Shown here piece by piece: positions 1 to 10,378 of a stretch of DNA of 64,000 nucleotides. The DNA comes from Epiperipatus broadwayi (Eukaryota > Onychophora > Udeonychophora > Euonychophora > Peripatidae). The DNA lies in contig JAQFVV010006340.1 in the NCBI GenBank assembly GCA_028023455.1, forward strand, positions 2,607,938 through 2,671,937. Direction: 5' to 3'. Position 1 is the first letter of the stretch; every line of letters begins with the position of its first letter. Below the pieces are notes generated by a model, which made no database searches, was not told the origin of the DNA, and worked only from the letters and a program-made list of their open reading frames with translations. The translations under genes and the position numbers were made by a program.

Positions 1-300
1 GTATTAGCATTTAGGCAAAATTCTTAGAAAGAAGGTTGCGCTTTTTTGTTTTTAAAAAATGTTTGTTTTTTGGCTAATAATATTGATTCTTATACATAAA
101 TTAAATCGTACATTTACATTAAGATATTAAATCTCGGAAAATATTAATAATAAATGTATAAAGGTATCGAATCAATTTTCAGTATATATATATTTAAAGG
201 ATTTTTTAAATCTAGCTGAAAGAGATAAAAGCAACTTACATCGAAGCAAATTATAGATGTTTATTAAAATATCCTCTTATATAAATTATATATATATAAT
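1..300. repeat. AT-rich flank with an older copy of the LINE 3' tail
   Basis: No gene is visible. From about 185 to 297 the sequence resembles the segment right after the LINE at about 3600-3715: both share a block reading like 'agcaaattayagatgttta' followed by 'ttaaaa' and then a TATATA run. The LINE is therefore flanked on both sides by its own tail-like sequence, as expected if an older copy lay upstream (inference). Positions 1-184 show only AT-rich sequence. Confidence 0.5.
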
Positions 301-629
301 ATTGGCTGCAGAACGGAGTTTGCTATTAACTGAAAGGAGACTCTTTGATTTCTCTTGGAGGCCTTAAAGGAACTGAGCAGGGCAAATTCCTAATGTCCAC
401 TCCATACGTTCTTGTCGTTGCAGCTGTTATTACTATGTGATTATTCATATAGTATACGAACATGGATGGGCTGCTCACCAACACGCATTAGCCAGCATGG
501 TGAGTTTATTGGCTTTTTACCTCTGAGTTTAAGATCAAGAAACACCATGGTCTTTCTTCTCAGTGCCTGATAAGGCAGAATGAATGTTTGTGTAAATGAT
601 AAATATTTTTCCAATACATATATACAATT
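301..629 (+). other. Probable 5' leader of the LINE
   Basis: This 329-base stretch between the TA run and the LINE ORF is less AT-rich than its surroundings and has no ORF of note. It begins with 'ggctgcagaacggagtttg'. Its position makes it a candidate internal-promoter 5' UTR, but no promoter motif can be assigned from one copy. Confidence 0.35.
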
Positions 630-3518
630 ATGACAGACAAAAATAAAGCATGGCCCTTATTCCCAGGAGGCTGTAAAGTCACCAACCAAGGCAGCAGTTG
701 GTGGCTGAAGGCGGAGGGTGCTAAGAATCCCCTGATTGTGGACCCAGGCTGCCATTTGATGATGACTTTTTATTTAGGTACTTACAACTGCAGATCACTT
801 TCAAGTGAAGGAAGATTGCAAGAATTAGAAGAAGAACTGTCTTATATTAAATGGGACATTATTGGACTTTGTGAAGTTAGAAGAAAAGGAGAAGAAACAA
901 TTGATTTAAAAAGTGGACATATACTCTATTATAAAGGCACACATATTGGAAATACAAGTGGAGTAGGATTCATTATAAATAAAAAGTGGAAGAACAATAT
1001 TGTGGAGATTGATGGTGTATCGGACAGAGTGGCAAGATTAGTTATACAACTTAATAGCAGATACCAAATGCAGATAATTCAGGTTTATGCCCCAACAAGT
1101 TCTCATGGTGATGAAGTAGTAGAAGATTTTTATATGGATGTACAAAAGGCTTTTGATCAGAGTAAACAACATTTTAAAATTGTTATGGGAGACTTTAATG
1201 CTAGAATTGGTAGACAAATGAAAGATGAAATTGCTGTAGGTAATTTTGGTTATGGTAATAGAAATGAGAGAGGACATAGACTTGTGGAGTTTGCAGAAAA
1301 AGAAAAACTTTATATTATGAATTCATTTTTTGAGAAAAATGTTAAAAGGAAATGGACATGGAAGCATCCAAATGAAGGTACAGCAGAATTGGATTATATT
1401 TTGACTAACAGAAAATACATATTTCAAGATTGTAATGTTCTTAATAAATTTAACACAGGAAGTGATCATCGATTAGTAAGGTGTAAGTTACGTGTTAATG
1501 TAAAACTAGAGAGACAAAAATTATTAAGAAAAACAATATTTACAGTTGATATTCCTAATCTTCAGAAACATTCTAATGAATTTAAATTAGAACTTACAAA
1601 TAGGTTTCAAGTGTTAGAAGATTTTGAACATGATTCAGATTTGAATGAAATTAATATGAAAATAACTGATACACTTTTAAAAACTGCAACAAACATAGCT
1701 GGTAGAAAAAAGCAGCAATTGACTAATAAAATTTCTACTGAGACTAGAGAATTTATGAAGAAAAGAAGGAATATGAAGATATACAAAAATGATGTATTAA
1801 AAAGAATTGAATATCTCGAATTTTGTAAAATGGTACGGAAAAGAGTTGAAAATGATATAAGAAAGTATAACTGTGAAATAGCAAGGAAAGCTGTAGAAGA
1901 AAATAAAAGTCTCAAAAATGTTAAACAACATTTTGGTATTGGTAGGAAATTTATATCTGCAATAAGAAAAAAAGATGGAATTATTACTAAAAAGAGAGAT
2001 GACATCATGAAATTGGTAGAAGATTTTTATCAAGAATTATATAGTAATAAAGAACAAGTACCTCCTATATCTATTACATCTTCTGAATTGCCCAGAATTT
2101 TAAATGAAGAAGTGAGACATGCAATTAAGTGTATGAAGAAAGGAAAGGCTCCAGGAAATGATGGAATTATAATTGATATATTAAAAGAAGCAGGTGAAGA
2201 AATAGAAACAATTTTAGCAAAGTTATATACCAAATGTCTAAATGATAAAGATGTACCGGAAGATTGGAAGAATGCAGTAATAATATTAATATTTAAAAAA
2301 GGTGATAAAGAAGATATTAGAAATTACAGACCTATCAGCCTTTTATCAGTTTTATATAAAATTTTTACCAAGATAATTACAACTCATCTACAGAGAACTT
2401 TGGATTTCCACCAACCAAGAGAACAAGCTGGATTTAAAAGTGGTTTTAGTACAATAGATCATATCCAGGTATTGAGAGAAGTCATAGAAAGGACAAACGA
2501 ATATGAGTTGTCATTATGTTTTGGATTTGTAGATTATGAAAAGGCATTCGATTCTATACACATTTCTTCAGTGATTAAAGCATTGGATCATCAAGGTATA
2601 GATCCAGGATATTGTCATATTTTAAAGAATATTTATAAAAATGCAACAGCAACAATTAGATTACATAATGATACTGGAAAAATCAACATTGAGAAAGGTG
2701 TAAGACAAGGTGACTCCATATCTCCAAAACTCTTTACAGCAGTGCTGCAAGAAGTATTTTGTGGATTAAAATGGGAAACTAAAGGAGTGAAAGTAAATGG
2801 AGAGTATTTAAGTCATTTAGATTTTGCAGATGATGTAGTTGTTTTTGCAAATAATGCTTCAGAGCTGCAGGAAATGTTGCAGGAGTTAGCAGATGAAAGT
2901 AGAAAAGTAGGACTAAAGATAAATGTTAAAAAGACTAAAGTAATGTTTAATCGATTTGCTCAAAATATGAAAATAAAGATTGATTATGAAGAATTAGAAG
3001 AAGTTAACAGTTACAAATACCTTGGTCAGATTATTAATACAGATGGAAACATAATGGAGGAAATTAATCATAGAATTAAACTTGGTTGGAGTGCTTTTGG
3101 TAGAAATAACTTGATACTAAAAGGAAATATGCCTATGTGTTTGAAAAGGATGGTTTTTAACAAATGTGTTTTACCAGTTCTTACTTATGGATCTGAGACT
3201 TGGACACTTAATAGAAGAGCAATACAGAGACTTCAGACCACTCAAAGGAGTATGGAGAGATGTATGTTGGGAGTAACAAGAAGAGATCGAAAACGCAATG
3301 TATGGGTAAGACAACAAACAGATGTTACTGACCTTATTGAAAAAATTAAAAGATTGAAATGGAGTTGGGCTGGACATATTGCTAGAAGAGATGATAATAG
3401 ATGGACAATTGAAATTTTAAACTGGATTCCAAGAGATTGTAAAAGACCCAGAAAGAGACCACATGTGAGATGGATGAATAAGAAAATGTGCAGGGGTGTT
3501 GTGGAGAAGAGAAGCTAA
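630..3518 (+). CDS. RTE-type non-LTR retrotransposon endonuclease-reverse transcriptase (nearly intact)
   Basis: A 962-residue ORF encodes the protein that nicks target DNA and copies element RNA by target-primed reverse transcription in the nucleus. The N-terminal APE-like endonuclease (about 45-285) keeps every expected motif: TYNCRSL with N53, E82 in CEVRR, Y153 in VYAPT, D188/N190 in MGDFNA, D255 in ELDYIL and SDH at 278-280. The reverse transcriptase (about 480-760) shows KAPGNDG at 506, YRPIS at 566, catalytic D635 in FVDYEKAFD, GVRQGDSISP at 690 and FADD at 732-735. The C-terminal part has YGSETW (853-858) and the GHIARR block (915-920). No RNase H domain is seen. The family is the 'endonuclease-reverse transcriptase' group common in arthropods and molluscs. 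Residues 1-43 look unlike the family, so M44 or M45 is a likelier start. The C-terminus is broken: in the next frame the usual last ~30 residues (REAKDRRRW...) continue to about 3580, so a one-base indel lies near 3495. Confidence 0.93.
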   Translation: MTDKNKAWPLFPGGCKVTNQGSSWWLKAEGAKNPLIVDPGCHLMMTFYLGTYNCRSLSSEGRLQELEEELSYIKWDIIGLCEVRRKGEETIDLKSGHILYYKGTHIGNTSGVGFIINKKWKNNIVEIDGVSDRVARLVIQLNSRYQMQIIQVYAPTSSHGDEVVEDFYMDVQKAFDQSKQHFKIVMGDFNARIGRQMKDEIAVGNFGYGNRNERGHRLVEFAEKEKLYIMNSFFEKNVKRKWTWKHPNEGTAELDYILTNRKYIFQDCNVLNKFNTGSDHRLVRCKLRVNVKLERQKLLRKTIFTVDIPNLQKHSNEFKLELTNRFQVLEDFEHDSDLNEINMKITDTLLKTATNIAGRKKQQLTNKISTETREFMKKRRNMKIYKNDVLKRIEYLEFCKMVRKRVENDIRKYNCEIARKAVEENKSLKNVKQHFGIGRKFISAIRKKDGIITKKRDDIMKLVEDFYQELYSNKEQVPPISITSSELPRILNEEVRHAIKCMKKGKAPGNDGIIIDILKEAGEEIETILAKLYTKCLNDKDVPEDWKNAVIILIFKKGDKEDIRNYRPISLLSVLYKIFTKIITTHLQRTLDFHQPREQAGFKSGFSTIDHIQVLREVIERTNEYELSLCFGFVDYEKAFDSIHISSVIKALDHQGIDPGYCHILKNIYKNATATIRLHNDTGKINIEKGVRQGDSISPKLFTAVLQEVFCGLKWETKGVKVNGEYLSHLDFADDVVVFANNASELQEMLQELADESRKVGLKINVKKTKVMFNRFAQNMKIKIDYEELEEVNSYKYLGQIINTDGNIMEEINHRIKLGWSAFGRNNLILKGNMPMCLKRMVFNKCVLPVLTYGSETWTLNRRAIQRLQTTQRSMERCMLGVTRRDRKRNVWVRQQTDVTDLIEKIKRLKWSWAGHIARRDDNRWTIEILNWIPRDCKRPRKRPHVRWMNKKMCRGVVEKRS

Positions 3519-3715
3519 AGATCGGAGAAGATGGATTAAACTTGGAGAGACTTCTATCCTGCAGTGGATTGATAATGGTTGATGATGATGATGATATAAT
3601 ATTTAAATACAAGAATATTGACTATGCTAAACTTAATATCCTGAAAGAAATAAAAACAACATACATCAAAGCAAATTACAGATGTTTATTAAAACATACT
3701 CTTATATATATATAT
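3519..3715 (+). repeat. LINE 3' tail with (GAT)n and TA run
   Basis: After the out-of-frame end of the coding region come repeated GAT triplets (about 3579-3595), typical of RTE-clade 3' ends, then 'tttaaatacaagaatattga', repeated in slightly changed form at about 6420-6440. It ends in a TATATA run at 3704-3715 that abuts the next unit. Confidence 0.55.
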
Positions 3716-3716
3716 T

Positions 3717-3750
3717 GAAACGGACAGATCGGAGAACCGATCTTCGTTTC
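3717..3750. repeat. Short strong hairpin at the left end of the TG...CA unit
   Basis: GAAACG...AGATCGG is followed by a four-base loop and CCGATCT.CGTTTC, giving an almost fully paired 15-base stem. It sits right at the element terminus. Confidence 0.7.
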
Positions 3751-3785
3751 AGGTGTTTTTATGTACGGTAATTCAAACTACTGTT

Positions 3786-3961
3786 CGCCCGCAGTGAGAT
3801 TTTGTCTATTTTAAGTTATAATATAAATTAGTTATATATTCTATAGTTTATAAATAAATATGTAAAGTTTCCGTATATAAATGTCACAAACCATGAAATA
3901 ATATTCGTGTGTGCGTGGTTTGTGAATTTATATCATTTAATTTAAAGTTTCAGTGCGGGCG
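3786..3961. repeat. Nested inverted repeats, 176 bp
   Basis: Outer arms are CGCCCGCA (3786-3793) and TGCGGGCG (3954-3961). Inside lies a second inverted pair, about 3875-3895 with 3914-3933 (CACAAACCATG against CGTGGTTTGTG, extended by AT pairing). It could be a small palindromic element or a structured RNA region of the LTR-like unit; the sequence does not decide. Confidence 0.6.
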
Positions 3962-4010
3962 TATTTGTTTTAAATTTTAGTTTTAAAATTGTATAAAGTC
4001 GTCTAAAAAT

Positions 4011-4041
4011 ACTGATCAAAAATCACATTCCTTTGATCAGT
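4011..4041. repeat. Perfect 10-bp hairpin
   Basis: ACTGATCAAA (4011-4020) and TTTGATCAGT (4032-4041) are exact reverse complements around an 11-base loop. A factor-independent terminator is a bacterial concept and does not apply; the role is unknown. Confidence 0.6.
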
Positions 4042-5506
4042 GTTTTTAATTAAAATCTAATTGCACAAATGTTCAGAGCAATTAAGTTGTATTCAAAATT
4101 AGTAAGGAATTTTTATATGTAATTAATGTATCGATTTAAAAATGGCATATTAAATTAAAAGATTGCTAAAAACAGATAATTGATTGTTGGTCAAGCTGCA
4201 TCGCTAGAGGCTAGAGAAAGTAGGCGGAGCCTAAAACAAAAACAAGTCGGAAAGGTCAGCAGTGGCTATTTTAGAGAAAAACTTACATTCTAACTTTGGT
4301 CGTGTTTGAGAGAGGTAGTCTCGAGACAACACAGCAGTTGAGTATAATTCAAACATTATTATTAAGAAGTTTACCAGTGAATCGCAATGTTGATGGGCTA
4401 AGTGCCAGGAGCTGGTCTCTGCCCTGCCAATATGGATCTTCGTGCCGCTGTTTGATCATGTTTCATATACTTCAGAATTTCCAACTTCCAATCTCAAAAT
4501 TTACTATGCCTTACAAATAACTTTCAAAAATGCGCGCCTACGTTCATCACAAGCCAAGCTGGATGAAGAAAGAAGAGAACTTTGTTACACGAACTTTAAT
4601 TTTCTTCCGTGCTTAATGTTATCAATCAAGTGAATCATATGTAAGTTTTTATATCATTTATAATGCTATTATTTAACCTGTCAGTAAATTTTCTTTTCTT
4701 TTTTTAATCCTCTGCTCTAGTCTTTAGAAATCATTTATAAAATTGTAATTAATAGTAATAATATTTCAACTGAATGCATTTATATTTTCTTATGTTGCTT
4801 ATTTCATAAACAAACATTGCCAATAGTAATATTTCCAACTCTGTGTAAACTAGTGTGTAATAATGATCAATTTAATTTAAAAGTAATTTCATGTTCTGAA
4901 TTAAATATTCTTTCACATTCCGAGTTAGTAAATGTTAAATCACTTTATTATTCTATGTTAAGTTGTTATAAAATTACAATCTAAGGTTCAATATTAAATA
5001 TATATATAATAGTTTCAAAGTGTTATCTTAATGTCATGTCTGATCTGAGAAATAACTCCCTGTATAATTTAATACTGTCGCTACCGCCTGTCAACCTGAA
5101 GGGTTAGGAGTCCCAGAGTAAAATTAACTAATTATTGTTTTTCACCGTCAGTTTAATTTCGCTATGTTTTTATTGGGGTAAGGATCTCAGCCTGTGGCGT
5201 AGAAACAGACAAATAGTTTCCAGGTTTTATATAATTTCTTTTAAAAATCCGCTTCAAGTATTCGTCCTTCACGTCTGTGGCAATGCCTTCCCTTCGCTGA
5301 AGTTAGCGTCTCGCCATACTACCATTGGGGAATGAAAGCAGTTTTCTTTCCCGGTAATCTCTTGGATCACCGGGGTTCGAAATGATCCCGGCTGGTTGTC
5401 GTGTCCCGGAGCTACTTGGGGGCATTAAGCCTTGTCAAAGTACAAGCCGCCCGGTATTCCGTTAATGCACCGCAATTGATTACTGTAGGGCTCTTGAATA
5501 TAGGCA

Positions 5507-5709
5507 ACCACCAGTTCATCTATCTTCCATGTCGTATTTATATAAAACCACCAGTTCATCTATCTTCCATGTCGTATTTATATAAAACCACCAGTTCATC
5601 TATCTTCCATGTCGTATTTATATAAAACCACCAGTTCATCTATCTTCCATGTCGTATTTATATAAAACCACCAGTACATCTATCTCTTATGTCGTATTTA
5701 TATAAAACC
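5507..5709 (+). repeat. 40-bp minisatellite, five units
   Basis: Five tandem units of exactly 40 bases begin at 5508, 5548, 5588, 5628 and 5668. Each reads CCACCAGTTCATC...GTCGTATTTATATAAAA; the last unit carries the only substitutions. Each unit contains TATATAAAA. The 74-codon ORF across it (5401-5625) follows only from the repeat and is not a gene. Confidence 0.9.
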
Positions 5710-6394
5710 ATCTCCACTGTTCGTCTACGTTCCGGCTCGAGCCTATTCTAATAAAATAAGTTAATAAAAATCTTTAGATAAATATTTTTTCCAGTGCTCA
5801 AATACTCTGATTCTCTTAACCACCCGTCAATCATTTAACTACCCAGCTATTGGCATAAGTTTGTTTATTAAATAAAACGTTCACTAAAGACTAGTAGCCA
5901 AATACAAGAGGATTTATGAAGTCTTACCGTACTGTATAACACTATATTTATATGCTGTATATTTCTATTATATAACATTATATTCATGTGCTTTCTATTT
6001 GTCTTATTTAACACTATATTTATATGCTTTATATTTTGCTTATTAAACACTTTATTTAATCTTAATCTTTGTGTCCTCCACCTTATTACTCTCTAAGTCT
6101 ATGTAGCCACTTTCTGTCTGTATTGGCAACTTAAATATATACGTTACATGAATGACCGTTCCAATATCTATAGTCTAATAAACCTATATATCATTAACTG
6201 TAAGAATTTAGTCCATGTTCTAAGCTGAGCTAGAAAAGGGATAACCCCGTGCTGTTATAAAGTCATCATCGGTTAGTCATACCGGGGTTTGGGTTTGAAT
6301 TCAGTTGGCGTTTTGGGAATTTATTCTTAAACGTGGGCTGGGTTTGAACTCGGGTACTGTGTATGAGTAAGCGTGGTGGATTTATACCGGTACA

Positions 6395-6660
6395 ATATAT
6401 ATATATATGACCATATATTATATTTAAATACAAGTATATTGACTATGCTGAACTTAATGTTCATATATATATATATATGGATTTGCTGTTTAAGCGTGCA
6501 AAAAAATGAAAGACGGAATAAATTATATTTGTTTTAAAAAAAAAAAAACTAGAGTTTTATTTTAAATAATAGAAGGAGGTAATGTATAATATATATTAAG
6601 GAAACGAACAATAACTAAAGTAGTTTGTGATTTTAAATTTTAATGCATGTTTTTTATATA
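6395..6660. repeat. TA runs with a third LINE-tail-like copy
   Basis: Between two TATATA runs (6395-6408 and about 6462-6478), positions about 6414-6460 match the LINE tail at 3597-3640 with few changes. The rest to 6660 is AT-rich with a poly-A run near 6535-6549; nothing else is seen. Confidence 0.5.
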
Positions 6661-6691
6661 TTTATAATCTATCTATCTGTCTGTCTATTTT

Positions 6692-6776
<85 letters not shown>

Positions 6777-7440
6777 ATCTATCTATCTCTCTCTCTCTTT
6801 CTCTCTCTCCCTATATTATCTCTCTCCTCAATCTATGTATGTCTCTGTTCATCCAACTATCTGTCGGCACTTATCTGTCTATATATTTATCTGTCTAATG
6901 TGTGTGTGTGTATATATATATATATATTCATCCTTCATCTAGCTGTTTTTATATTTATTTCCTCAATCAGTATATTTCTTTAACACTTTATCCAGCTACA
7001 TATTTATATGCTGTATCTATAGACCGTTTTCTTTATCTACTTTATGTATCTATTTATCTATCAATCTATTTTTCCCAACTATTGTTCTATCCTTCATTTA
7101 TATATTCATCTGTCCACCTATCTGTATTGTGTCTATCTGTCCATGTATCAATCTATCTATTTACCTATTTGACTGTGTATCTAACTAAACATCTATATGA
7201 CTAATAGTCCGACTATTTTCTTATGGTTATCCGTTTATATGACCATCTGCCATTTTATATATCTGTTTATCTATCTGTCTATTAATACATCTATCCATCT
7301 ATTTATTTAACTATTGGGCCATGTATCTATTAATTTGTCTCTTCAAATTCATCTATATTTATCTATGTTCTTATTTATCAGTTTATGTCCACCTTTGTTT
7401 ATCTATTTGTTTATTTATTACTTTGTGTAGCTATAATTTT
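6661..7440. repeat. CTAT/CTGT tetranucleotide microsatellite, decaying outward
   Basis: The core (about 6691-6775) is near-perfect CTAT. From 6780 it shifts to CTCT, and to 7440 the sequence is a degenerate mixture of TCTA, TCTG and TTTA. The 118-, 99- and 100-codon ORFs across it read as YLSIYLSI low-complexity peptides and are not genes. Confidence 0.95.
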
Positions 7441-7749
7441 ATATGAACATGGTCATATATAAAACATCACTGACATCAAATGATACCCTAATTTCAGCAA
7501 TACTATCTTATATTATAAACTTAAGTCTGAACAAAACTGTATAGGTATTAGATTAATCTTTTACCTGTAAGCTGCAAAGTTGTTAAGTGAATTTAAAATA
7601 AGGTCTATATAATCAAAAAGTGAAAAACTAAAACAATAATAATCTTAATTGTTAATAAACAAACAAATTTAAACTTAAGTATATGAAGAATGACTATTAC
7701 AGTAGCCATGTCAAACTTTGTAAACTGTAAGCACACAAATAAATAAGAA

Positions 7750-7935
7750 TGTAATTATGAGTGATACTCTCAAACTCTGCATAGGTATCTAATCCATCTT
7801 AAACAACTGATACACATGACCATGTAATGTGAAAATCTCCAATATATGCATTTTGTGATGTGTGTATCAGTTGTATAAGATGAATTGGATACTTTTGGAG
7901 TTTGAAAGTCTGAGTTCAAGTACCTTATAATTACA
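7750..7935. repeat. Foldback, ~70-bp imperfect arms
   Basis: Outer ends TGTAATTATGAG and CTTATAATTACA pair. Inner arms about 7766-7818 and 7859-7909 pair over most of their length (for example ACAACTGATACACA with TGTGTATCAGTTGT). A MITE-like or snap-back origin is inferred. Confidence 0.75.
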
Positions 7936-8202
7936 TTAAATTTAATATAGACAATATGTGTTTCTGTTTTCTGTCCATTCCTCATCTGTATAATTAAATT
8001 AGCATATTAAGGTTCCATGTATGAGAGGTCAGACTAACTTGGAGTCAGCATGGGTATGACAATAATATTGGCATTATCAAGGCTTTGAGCATTTCATCTT
8101 CAGATTTTCGATGATATGAATGACTAAAGAATGGAGAGTGGAGAAAACTAAAGCTTGTCCAATAAAGTTTGAAGATTTGATATCTTAATAATAAACTAAG
8201 CA

Positions 8203-8205
<3 letters not shown>

Positions 8206-8256
<51 letters not shown>
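8206..8256. repeat. (TA)n-(TG)n compound microsatellite
   Basis: A pure TA run (8206-8240) passes into GT repeats (8241-8256). It directly precedes the hammerhead relic. Confidence 0.95.
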
Positions 8257-8274
8257 TGGAGATGGTAATTTGAA

Positions 8275-8316
8275 CCAACTGCTGAGTGGTGTTTCAGCAT
8301 GAAATACATATATTGG
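8275..8316 (+). ncRNA. Decayed hammerhead ribozyme motif
   Basis: CCAA, CTGCTGA, an imperfect stem-loop (8286-8300), GAAA, TACATA and TATTGG follow in the order seen in the better motif at 51867. CCAA and TTGG can form stem I. The core base CTGaTGA is changed to c and stem II has mismatches, so it is probably inactive. The flank GAGATGGTAATTTGAACCAA resembles GAGATGATGACCTGGCCCAA before the 51.9-kb motif, which supports common descent. Confidence 0.5.
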
Positions 8317-9350
8317 ATATCTTTTGTCTTTTTCACATGTATGTGGTCATGTGTCTCACTTGTATTAGATGGATTGAATACCTGTGTAGCATTTTAATGT
8401 CTGAGTTCAAGACTCTCTTAAATGTATATTAATAAAGTGAAATGTTTATTTGCAAGCTGGTCAATATAGACAGTGTTAGAACACTCCAGAAATAATAATA
8501 ATATATAGAAAATAAAATTAGTTTACTGCAAGAAACAATAGGCCAATTTGCATGTTAGTAAAAAACTTATTTTATACAAATTAAATATAAATGAAGAAAG
8601 CCTGAAGAGTTAAATCAGTACAGTAGTGGAAAAAGAGTCTAATAAAATAGTGTACTGGGTACTGACTTGACTCCTGTTTTTTTGTCAGACCTATTGTTCT
8701 GAAAATTAATAAAGAAGAGCTCCATGCAAGAATTAAATTTGATTTTCTCAAAATATGTGTATGAGCAATAGTGTGCTCACAAAATCATTGAGTTAAAGAG
8801 ACATTTACATATAACAAATCTCTGCAGATATTTGAACTGTTAAATAATTTAAGTGATTTTATTTTTACATAGAAAATAGTCAGTTAAAATTAGTATATTC
8901 CTAATATGATTATTGTATTCAAAGTAAAATAAACTTCAAATTATTATTAAATTTTGTGTTTGGTTTTCTTAAACAATTTATATAATTATCTTGCTACCAA
9001 AAGTAGTTGGTCCTGCATATATTATAATACAAATTCAAATATAAATTATCACTATCACCAAATCTTACATTTAATTTCAGAAAAGCTGTGTTGTGATTAC
9101 AAAAGATCAATCTCTTACCTGTAGGCTTCATAGTTATTAACAATATTAAATTAGACATCTAACTAAAGATGTGAAGTAAATCAATAATAATATTAATCAC
9201 TAATAAACAAATGTATTTTCTCTTTTGTATAAAGAGAAAAACAAATACAATAGTGATTCAAAACTATTAATGACAAAAATAAACATGAAAAGAACAGTGG
9301 CATATCACTAGCTGAAATTTCAATTTACAAGATCAGTAATAATAAATATT

Positions 9351-9629
9351 AATAATAATAACATTTCCCTCTTCTTACACCTTAAAGCAAAATATGCTTA
9401 TTGATTTTTTACAGTTTTGACTATTGCCAACAATCTTTATCAGATCTTATTCTCTACTTTATAAGATCTGATGAAGACTGCTGGGAACAGTAGAAACTGT
9501 AAAGAATTAATAAATAGATTTTGCTTTAAAGTATAAGATTAATAAAATCTTGTTATTATATATTATATAAAAAAGTAAAAATAAAGAATGAAAGAGAAAA
9601 AGAAAGTATTGAAGATTATATTACAATGA
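9351..9629. mobile_element. MITE-like insertion in copy 1
   Basis: The matching place in copy 2 (about 34540-34560) lacks this segment. It is bracketed by ATAAATATTA (9342-9351) and ATAAATATTA (9630-9639), a probable 10-bp target-site duplication. Inside, 9374-9537 is a foldback with arms of about 75 bases: CTTACACCTTAAAGCAAAAT at the left pairs with ATTTTGCTTTAAAGTATAAG at the right. There is no coding capacity. Confidence 0.65.
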
Positions 9630-10269
9630 TAAATATTACAATAATTTCACAAAAGTAATATTTTGAACCAATCATAAATCTGAAAAAGGCAGCATAGGCT
9701 GACCTTATCTATGCTGCTATATTAAGACATGTTTATTTTACAAGATTGCATTGCTGGAATTAATGTAATGATTAACATTGATAATATTTTACATTTGAAT
9801 TTTATCTAGAAATATATATCTGATTCTATTATTTAATATTTTTTATGCTTAAAAATATAAAAATTTAAAACTGTTATTATTAATCTCTTTGTATATATAA
9901 ATAAAATGTATTTATTTATTAGCAAGTCAGCTTTTTGGTGATGTTATTTTTTTATTTCCTGATTGCAGAAGGCTGGTTTTCAATGAGGGTGACATTTTAT
10001 CTTTGTTGCTTTATTTAGATATATTTCTTCAGCAAAGTAGGCTGATGAAATTAATATAACATTTGATGGTAGAAATGTTTTGCCTTTAAAGTTAAGCTAC
10101 TGATATGAGACTGCTTCAAATTCTTACATGTTTATGTTAAGAAATTTTTTAAATGTAAACTGGTTATTATTATTCTTTCTTTATATATGTGAAAAATATA
10201 TATTTGTTAATTAGCAAACTCAATCTTTCTTATTTAGTTTTATACTTCTTGATTGTATAACTCTGATTT

Positions 10270-10343
10270 TCAATATACCTTATCAAGCTATGTATGTATG
10301 TATATATATATATATATATATATACATACATACATAGCTTGAT

Positions 10344-10375
<32 letters not shown>
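10270..10375. repeat. TA tract with inverted duplication of its flank
   Basis: TACCTTATCAAGCTATGTAT enters the TA run from the left. Its reverse complement, ATACATAGCTTGATAAGGTA, leaves it and is followed by a second TA run. Copy 2 (about 35205-35225) has only the first arm, so the inverted arm is either new in copy 1 or was replaced in copy 2. Confidence 0.8.

Positions 10376-10378
<3 letters not shown>

Larger units (their letters stand above)
3716..6394. mobile_element. TG...CA unit of 2.7 kb bounded by (TA)n, LTR-like
   Basis: The block starts TGAAACGG directly after a TATATA run and ends ACCGGTACA directly before another one. It is richer in GC than its surroundings and holds hairpins, a 40-bp minisatellite and no significant ORF. 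TG...CA ends inside TA tracts match the better supported LTR elements in this window, so a solo LTR or deleted LTR element is my inference. A tail-like LINE segment occurs on both sides (about 3600 and 6414), which could mean it split that sequence. No target-site duplication can be scored within TA repeats. Confidence 0.4.
7441..8924. other. Repeat-derived region, no gene
   Basis: The region holds a foldback (7750-7935), a (TA)n-(TG)n microsatellite and a decayed hammerhead motif (separate entries). Part of the foldback right arm (about 7859-7925) recurs directly at about 8333-8410. Positions 7480-7620 weakly resemble the start of the 8.9-11.2 kb block. No ORF here looks like a protein. Confidence 0.6.

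Noticed and set aside
5340-5400. GGTTCGAAATGATCCCGG as a tRNA T-arm or SINE box B
   Set aside because: No matching box A, anticodon arm or acceptor pairing is visible; the motif alone is too weak.
6627-7204. Three overlapping ORFs of about 100 codons
   Set aside because: They are translations of the CTAT microsatellite (YLSIYLSI) and have no independent coding signal.
9470-9510. CTGATGA...GAAAC at 9470 as a hammerhead
   Set aside because: Stem II does not start next to the core and no stem III or stem I partner is visible; it is better explained as one arm of the foldback.
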